A stretch of 64,000 nucleotides of DNA from Deltaproteobacteria bacterium. Its GTDB lineage: Bacteria > Desulfobacterota > Desulfobacteria > Desulfobacterales > SpSt-501. The stretch spans positions 19,834 through 83,833 of the forward strand of contig JACRCN010000085.1 in NCBI GenBank assembly GCA_016219005.1. Reading direction: 5' to 3'. The position numbers and the translations under genes were made by a program. The notes beneath the pieces were generated by a model. That model did no database searches and was not told the origin of the DNA. It saw nothing but the letters and a program-made list of their open reading frames with translations. Below, piece after piece: positions 59,837 to 64,000 of this stretch. Within the stretch, counting starts at the first letter, position 1, and every line of letters begins with the position of its first letter.

Positions 59837-60748
59837 ATGAAAAACCAAGAACTGAAAGACGAAATATCAAAGCTCAAGAAAGAAATGAACGCGGTTATAC
59901 TGGTGCATAATTATCAGAGGCCGGAGATATACGACATCGCGGACTACATAGGCGACTCTTACGACCTAAGCGTCCAAGCGTCAAAGACGAATGCGGATAT
60001 CATAGTATTTTGCGGAGTGCGCTTCATGGCAGAAACTGCGTATATACTTAATTCTGAAAAGAAAGTACTCTTGCCAGCCAAAGAGTCAGGATGCCCGATG
60101 GCAGACACGGTGACAGCGCAGGACTTGATAGATTTAAGGAAGCAGTATCCCGACGCGGCAATAGTCAGCTACATGAACACAACGGCTGAAGTGAAGGCGG
60201 AGTCGGACGTGATATGCACATCCAGCAACGCGATAAAGATAGTTAATTCCTTGCCGCACAAGAGGGTTGTCTTCGTGCCGGACAGGAACCTTGCTATATA
60301 TGTAGCGGAGCACACTGCCAAGGAGGTAATACCCTGGAACGGATTCTGTTACGTCCACGACAAGCTTTCTCATGAAGAGCTGGCAAAGGTGAAACAAGTG
60401 ATGGGCAACGCGAAAGTAATCGCCCACCCGGAATGCAGGAAAGAATTCAGGGACCTGGCAGATCACGTGTGCAGCACCAGCGGTATGGTTACCTACGCGA
60501 AGAGATCAGAATCTCAAGAGTTCATCATAGGCACAGAATCAGGAATGCTCGAGATGCTCAAGAGAGAATTGCCGGACAAGAAGTTCTACCCAGTCCCTTC
60601 GGGAGGCACCTGCGCCGGCATGAAAAGGAACACGATAGAGAAAGTTCTCCAGGCGTTGACGTCAGAAGCGCCTGTAGTTACAGTCCCTGGGGACATAAGG
60701 GTAAAGGCAAAGAAAGCTCTCGACAGGATGATCCAGGTGACAAAATGA
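59837..60748 (+). CDS. nadA: Quinolinate synthase NadA
   Basis: 303 residues, typical of the short NadA form. 'ILVHNYQRPEIYDIADYIGDSYDLSVQASKTNADIIVFCGVRFMAETAYILNSEKKVLLPAKESGCPMADTVT' and 'HPECRKEFRDLADHVCSTSGMVTYAK', then 'GGTCAGMKRNTIEKVLQAL'. The three cluster cysteines (FCGVRFMAE, HPECRKE, GGTCAGMK) are kept. It condenses iminoaspartate with DHAP to quinolinate using a 4Fe-4S cluster. 11 of 12 arginine codons are AGA/AGG and ATA is common, unlike the rest of the window. Its stop overlaps the nadC start (ATGA). Confidence 0.96.
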   Translation: MKNQELKDEISKLKKEMNAVILVHNYQRPEIYDIADYIGDSYDLSVQASKTNADIIVFCGVRFMAETAYILNSEKKVLLPAKESGCPMADTVTAQDLIDLRKQYPDAAIVSYMNTTAEVKAESDVICTSSNAIKIVNSLPHKRVVFVPDRNLAIYVAEHTAKEVIPWNGFCYVHDKLSHEELAKVKQVMGNAKVIAHPECRKEFRDLADHVCSTSGMVTYAKRSESQEFIIGTESGMLEMLKRELPDKKFYPVPSGGTCAGMKRNTIEKVLQALTSEAPVVTVPGDIRVKAKKALDRMIQVTK

Positions 60749-61773
60749 ACAGGAAACGAAGGATAATGAGGGCGTACGACTGCTCGCAAAGACTATCGAT
60801 GCAGAACAAAGGATACCGGGACCGGCTCGCGGATTTTTTTGGCAGAGAAGTGTTCGAGGACATGACAGGTACGGGTCCGAGGACGGAAAGAAAAGACCTC
60901 GCTGGCTCTCTTTTATTTAAGAATTCTGAAAAATCAGAAGCTTGCATGATAGCGAAACAGGAAGGAATCCTTGCAGGAGTTGAGGAGGTTGCCTGGTTCT
61001 ACAAAATCAACCGCCTCGAGGTTGAGGTGTACAAGAACGACGGTGAAAAGGTAAAGCCAGGAGACAAGGTGATGAGAGTAAATGGCCCAACATGCCACAT
61101 ACTCAACCTTGAGAGGACAGGACTTAACCTCGTGCAGAGGATGTCAGGCATAGCGACCGCCGTCAGGAACCTAAAGGCGAAGTTAAACGGCCACAAAACC
61201 GTGATTGTGGCTACCCGGAAGACGATGGACAGGTACCTGGACAAGAAGGCGGTAACATTAGGCGGAGGCTTAGCACACCGGCTAGGGCTTTACGACGGGA
61301 TTATCGTCAAGGACAACTACTTAACCGCGCTTGAGAATTCTGGTAAAGACCCGATAAAGGAAGCCATCGAGCTCGCTTCAATGATGATACTCGACAAGAA
61401 GCTGAAATTCATCGAAATTGAGGTTTCGAGCAAGAAAGACGCGATTACAGCCGCCAGAGGTTTTAGGAAAGCTATGGCAGATATTAACGAAGCTAAAATG
61501 GCTGGGAAGGCATCCTGCAAGGAGGTCAACCCCGACGATTTCGTCCCTTGCCTAATAATGCTGGACAACATGACGCCGAAGGAAGCCAGGGAAGTCGTCA
61601 AAAGCCTTAAGGAAGAGAAGCTTCACGATTATGTCATCTTAGAGGCTTCCGGCGGGATAACCGATAAGAACGCAAGGCGGTACGCAGAGGCAGGCATTGA
61701 CGCGATATCCATAGGCGCAGTGACTCATTCTGTCAAGGCGCTTGACTTGAGTCAGAAAATATTAAAGGAATAG
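60745..61773 (+). CDS. nadC: Nicotinate-nucleotide pyrophosphorylase (carboxylating) NadC
   Basis: 342 residues from ATG 60745; the same frame is open upstream inside nadA but is not coding there. Type II PRTase motifs: 'LNLERTGLNLVQRMSGIATAVRNL', 'IVATRKTMDRYLDKKAVTLGGGLAHRLGLYDGIIVKDNYL', 'PCLIMLDNMTPKEAREVV', 'VILEASGGITDKNARRYAEAGIDAISIGAVTHS'. It converts quinolinate and PRPP to NaMN. At 342 residues it is longer than the usual 280, mostly because of an insert of about 35 residues before 'PCLIMLDNM' and a longer N-terminus. Codon use as in nadA. Confidence 0.95.
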   Translation: MNRKRRIMRAYDCSQRLSMQNKGYRDRLADFFGREVFEDMTGTGPRTERKDLAGSLLFKNSEKSEACMIAKQEGILAGVEEVAWFYKINRLEVEVYKNDGEKVKPGDKVMRVNGPTCHILNLERTGLNLVQRMSGIATAVRNLKAKLNGHKTVIVATRKTMDRYLDKKAVTLGGGLAHRLGLYDGIIVKDNYLTALENSGKDPIKEAIELASMMILDKKLKFIEIEVSSKKDAITAARGFRKAMADINEAKMAGKASCKEVNPDDFVPCLIMLDNMTPKEAREVVKSLKEEKLHDYVILEASGGITDKNARRYAEAGIDAISIGAVTHSVKALDLSQKILKE

Positions 61774-61775
61774 AA

Positions 61776-63221
61776 ATGAAAACCGACTTTATCGTCATCG
61801 GGTCCGGGATAGCTGGGCTGAATTTCGCTCTTGAAGCATCAAAGTACGGCAAAGTCACTCTGGTCACGAAAAAAGGCGTAATGGAATCCAACACGAACTA
61901 CGCACAGGGAGGCATAGCGGCTGTCCTGGACACGCACGACACTCTCGAGTCACATTTTGAGGACACTATGAAGGCAGGATGTTACCACAACTGCGAAGAC
62001 GGTGTCAGGTATCTTGTCAGAGAAGGCCCTAAGATGGTGAAGAAGCTCCTGGATTTGGGAACTCCTTTCGAGCAGAAGAGCGGTGTACTTAAGCTCACGC
62101 GGGAAGGAGGCCACAGCTGCAGGAGGGTAGCTTATTCCGGAGACGCTACCGGCCGTGCAATAGATGACACGCTCGTTAAAGCGGTCAAGAAGAACGAGAA
62201 CATAAGCGTGTTTGAAGAGGCGGTCGCCACAGAGCTACTAGTTCAGGATAACAAGTGCCATGGCATGCAGTACCTTAGAGCCAACAAGGTGGAAACCATT
62301 TATGGCAAAGCAGTCATACTGGCGACAGGCGGCGCAGGGCAGCTTTTCAAGAAATCGACAAATCCAGAGATAGCTACAGCAGACGGCGTAGCATTGGCGC
62401 ATAGGGCAGGAGCGAAACTTGAAGATCTCGAGTTCATACAGTTCCACCCTACCGCGTTGAACAAGAAAGGCGCTCCAACATTCCTGGTATCAGAAGCTGT
62501 GAGGGGGGAAGGCGGCAAGCTCAAGAACAGCGAAGGTAAAAGATTCATGCACAACTATCACGAGATGCAGGAACTCGCACCAAGGGATATCGTCGCCAGG
62601 GCCATCGCGAAAGAGGCCAGGAAAGGCGAAGTCTACCTGGACATAAGCCATGAGGACCCTGAGCTCTTGAAGACCAGGTTCCCGACGATATACAAGACTT
62701 TGATGGGGTATGGCATAGACATGACCCAGCAGCCGATACCGGTGCTTCCTGCTGCCCATTATATGTGCGGAGGCGTAAAGGTCAACCTGAAAGGCGAGAC
62801 CAGCGTAAAGAACCTGTACGCTTTCGGCGAAGTGGCCAGGACGGGCGTTCACGGAGCTAACAGGCTCGCTAGCAACTCATTGCTCGAGGCGATAGTCTTC
62901 AGCAACAACATCCTGGAAGTAGTCAAGACATTGGAGGAAGAAGTTGAAGAGATCGCTGTGAAAACTCAGTACTACAAAGAGTTCGAAGCTGAGCCCGTGA
63001 AGAGAGAAATACAGGAAATCATGTGGGACCATGTGGGCTTGATAAGGAAAGAGCAGGGCTTGAGGCAGGCGATGCAGAAACTTGGAGAGATAGAGAGCAA
63101 ACTTCCTGAGGGAGTGAACAGGGGTCTTTCGGAAGCTAAGAACATGGCATTAACGGGCAGGCTGATAGCAGAAGCCGCTCTAAAGAGAAAGGATAGCCTT
63201 GGATGCCATTTCCGTGATTGA
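61776..63221 (+). CDS. nadB: L-aspartate oxidase NadB
   Basis: 481 residues, two bases after the nadC stop. FAD motif 'DFIVIGSGIAGLNFALEASKYGKVTLVTKK', 'ESNTNYAQGGIAAVLD', 'HSCRRVAYSGDATGRAIDD', 'DLEFIQFHPTALNKKGAPTFLVSEAVRGEGGKLKNSEGKRFM', 'APRDIVARAI', 'PAAHYMCGGVKVNLKGETSVKNLYAFGEVARTGVHGANRLASNSLLEAIVF'. It oxidises aspartate to iminoaspartate for NadA, using oxygen or fumarate; fumarate is the likely acceptor in an anaerobe. It is slightly shorter than the 530-residue E. coli protein. It completes the nadA-C-B operon. Confidence 0.96.
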   Translation: MKTDFIVIGSGIAGLNFALEASKYGKVTLVTKKGVMESNTNYAQGGIAAVLDTHDTLESHFEDTMKAGCYHNCEDGVRYLVREGPKMVKKLLDLGTPFEQKSGVLKLTREGGHSCRRVAYSGDATGRAIDDTLVKAVKKNENISVFEEAVATELLVQDNKCHGMQYLRANKVETIYGKAVILATGGAGQLFKKSTNPEIATADGVALAHRAGAKLEDLEFIQFHPTALNKKGAPTFLVSEAVRGEGGKLKNSEGKRFMHNYHEMQELAPRDIVARAIAKEARKGEVYLDISHEDPELLKTRFPTIYKTLMGYGIDMTQQPIPVLPAAHYMCGGVKVNLKGETSVKNLYAFGEVARTGVHGANRLASNSLLEAIVFSNNILEVVKTLEEEVEEIAVKTQYYKEFEAEPVKREIQEIMWDHVGLIRKEQGLRQAMQKLGEIESKLPEGVNRGLSEAKNMALTGRLIAEAALKRKDSLGCHFRD

Positions 63222-63257
63222 CCTTCCCCTTGGTCTGTCCGTATAGTACTGTCTGTT

Positions 63258-63891
63258 CTAAGCCCCCGCCTGTGTATCGACCCCGGAAGACAGCCATGCT
63301 TTGCCATCCGACAGGACGCTGATGCTGTTTCCATTGAACATCAGAGAAATCTCACGAGACCGCTGATGTGAATTGAACAGGCAGGAGTACTTGGCCACGA
63401 CGCTCTCGGAGTTGCTGCTCGCCAAGTATTCTCTCTGGAACCTCAGGGATTCGGCCATGGCTGCAGTATGGCTGCTGATCGCTGCCGTGGTTCTGATCTC
63501 CTGCTACACTTTCTCGTTGGCGTTAACGGCTTGCAGGATCTGTTCCCTGTCCGCCCTGTCGCCCTTTATCAGGATCTCCTCTGAAGCGTCCACACTGAAC
63601 TCTATGGGAGAGTTTGCGCTTATGCCCAGCCCCGTGAGAAGATTGCCGAGGTCCTTCGAGAGCGTCGTCGATAGTCTGCGTGCGTTCTCTTCAGTCGGAA
63701 GTATCAGACTGTTCAGGTGGATGGGAAGATCTTTCCTCTCTCATGACCCATTGGCACTTCCGGCTTGAGGTTCGTAAGAGGCGTACTTGAAAGTACAGGT
63801 GCGTTGCGTTGATGATCAAGGCTTCTCGCTTGAATCCTGAGTGCTCATTTTTGGCCAATATCCCCACATTGAGACCGCCGGAGCGACTCAA
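63258..63891 (-). pseudogene. Decayed gene interrupted by frameshift and an in-frame TAG
   Basis: On the - strand a reading frame begins 'MSRSGGLNVGILAKNEHSGFKREALIINATHLYFQV' (from 63891), then shifts frame near 63740-63780 to 'KDLPIHLNSLILPTEENARRLSTTLSKDLGNLLTGLGISANSPIEFSVDASEEILIKGDRADREQILQAVNANEKV'. That stops at TAG (63504-63506) and continues without a break as 'QEIRTTAAISSHTAAMAESLRFQREYL...NGNSISVLSDGKAWL' to 63258. All parts look protein-like, so this is one gene of about 210 codons with a lost frame and a stop. Function unknown. Confidence 0.6.
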
Positions 63892-64000
63892 CCTTGCAGG
63901 AAATGACCTGCAAAGTGAGGTTTCGCCTCAAGGGAAGACCGAATAGGTAATTTTTTGAGCCCCTATACAGTATTCCGTGTAGTAGCTAAAGCGACTTTCA

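Noticed and set aside
60433..60744. Upstream extension of the NadC frame
   Set aside because: It overlaps nadA in another frame; NadC begins at 60745 where the nadA stop overlaps.
63373..63768. 131-codon + strand frame near the right edge
   Set aside because: It is antisense to the decayed - strand gene, whose translation is far more protein-like.

Overview
The window reads like a chromosome segment of an anaerobic, sigma-54-rich, Gram-negative bacterium. The best guess is a Desulfobacterota (deltaproteobacterial) lineage. That is inferred from tripartite tricarboxylate (TTT) and TRAP transporters, LarA-like proteins, a fused FAD/Fe-S D-lactate-dehydrogenase-type enzyme, a PEP-CTERM protein with secretion-type ATPases, and four NtrC-like AAA+ regulators or receivers. 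There is no rRNA or tRNA gene and no CRISPR array that I can see.

Layout. (1) 1-5.0 kb, + strand: end of a TTT system (tctC-tctB-tctA), a LarA-related protein and an Ldh_2 dehydrogenase, i.e. uptake and oxidation of a hydroxy acid. (2) 5.1-15.6 kb: a PAS-PAS-AAA+ sigma-54 activator (- strand) faces away from a catabolic operon. That operon has a near-consensus -24/-12 promoter at 7211 and encodes a U32-like barrel protein, a D-2-hydroxyacid dehydrogenase, PanB, a DapA-family aldolase, a TRAP transporter (dctPQM) and a HAD dehalogenase-like enzyme. It ends in a rho-independent terminator. A FAD/Fe-S oxidase and a canonical dapA follow. (3) 19.8-31.8 kb, mostly - strand and GC-rich: response regulators, rfbD, two ExeA-type ATPases (one with a SPOR tail, one apparently frameshifted), an rRNA methyltransferase, an IS200/IS605 transposase remnant, a PEP-CTERM protein, a second LarA-type protein and gnd. 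(4) 31.9-49.6 kb, + strand: a long co-directional cluster behind a near-perfect sigma-70 promoter. It holds MmgE/PrpD, TcuA, TcuB, a beta-hydroxyacid dehydrogenase, aconitase, a GntR/HutC regulator, an RraA-type lyase, two full TTT transporters and two PLP aminotransferases, and it closes with a perfect 18-bp bidirectional terminator. It looks like a tricarballylate-type tricarboxylic acid pathway paired with TTT rather than MFS uptake. (5) 49.7-59.0 kb: an IHF/HU subunit and a MaoC hydratase, then a GAF-AAA+ sigma-54 activator facing away from an RND efflux operon that has upstream repeats, a clear sigma-54 promoter, an unknown protein, a tiny membrane peptide, and MFP, RND and OMF genes. (6) 59.1-64 kb: a nadA-nadC-nadB operon with a very different codon bias (11 of 12 nadA arginine codons are AGA/AGG by my count), flanked by two decayed genes. 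It looks horizontally acquired.

Starts were moved to internal ATG/GTG codons wherever a Shine-Dalgarno sequence or the family N-terminus demanded it. Family names come from recognising motifs by eye. No database search was run.
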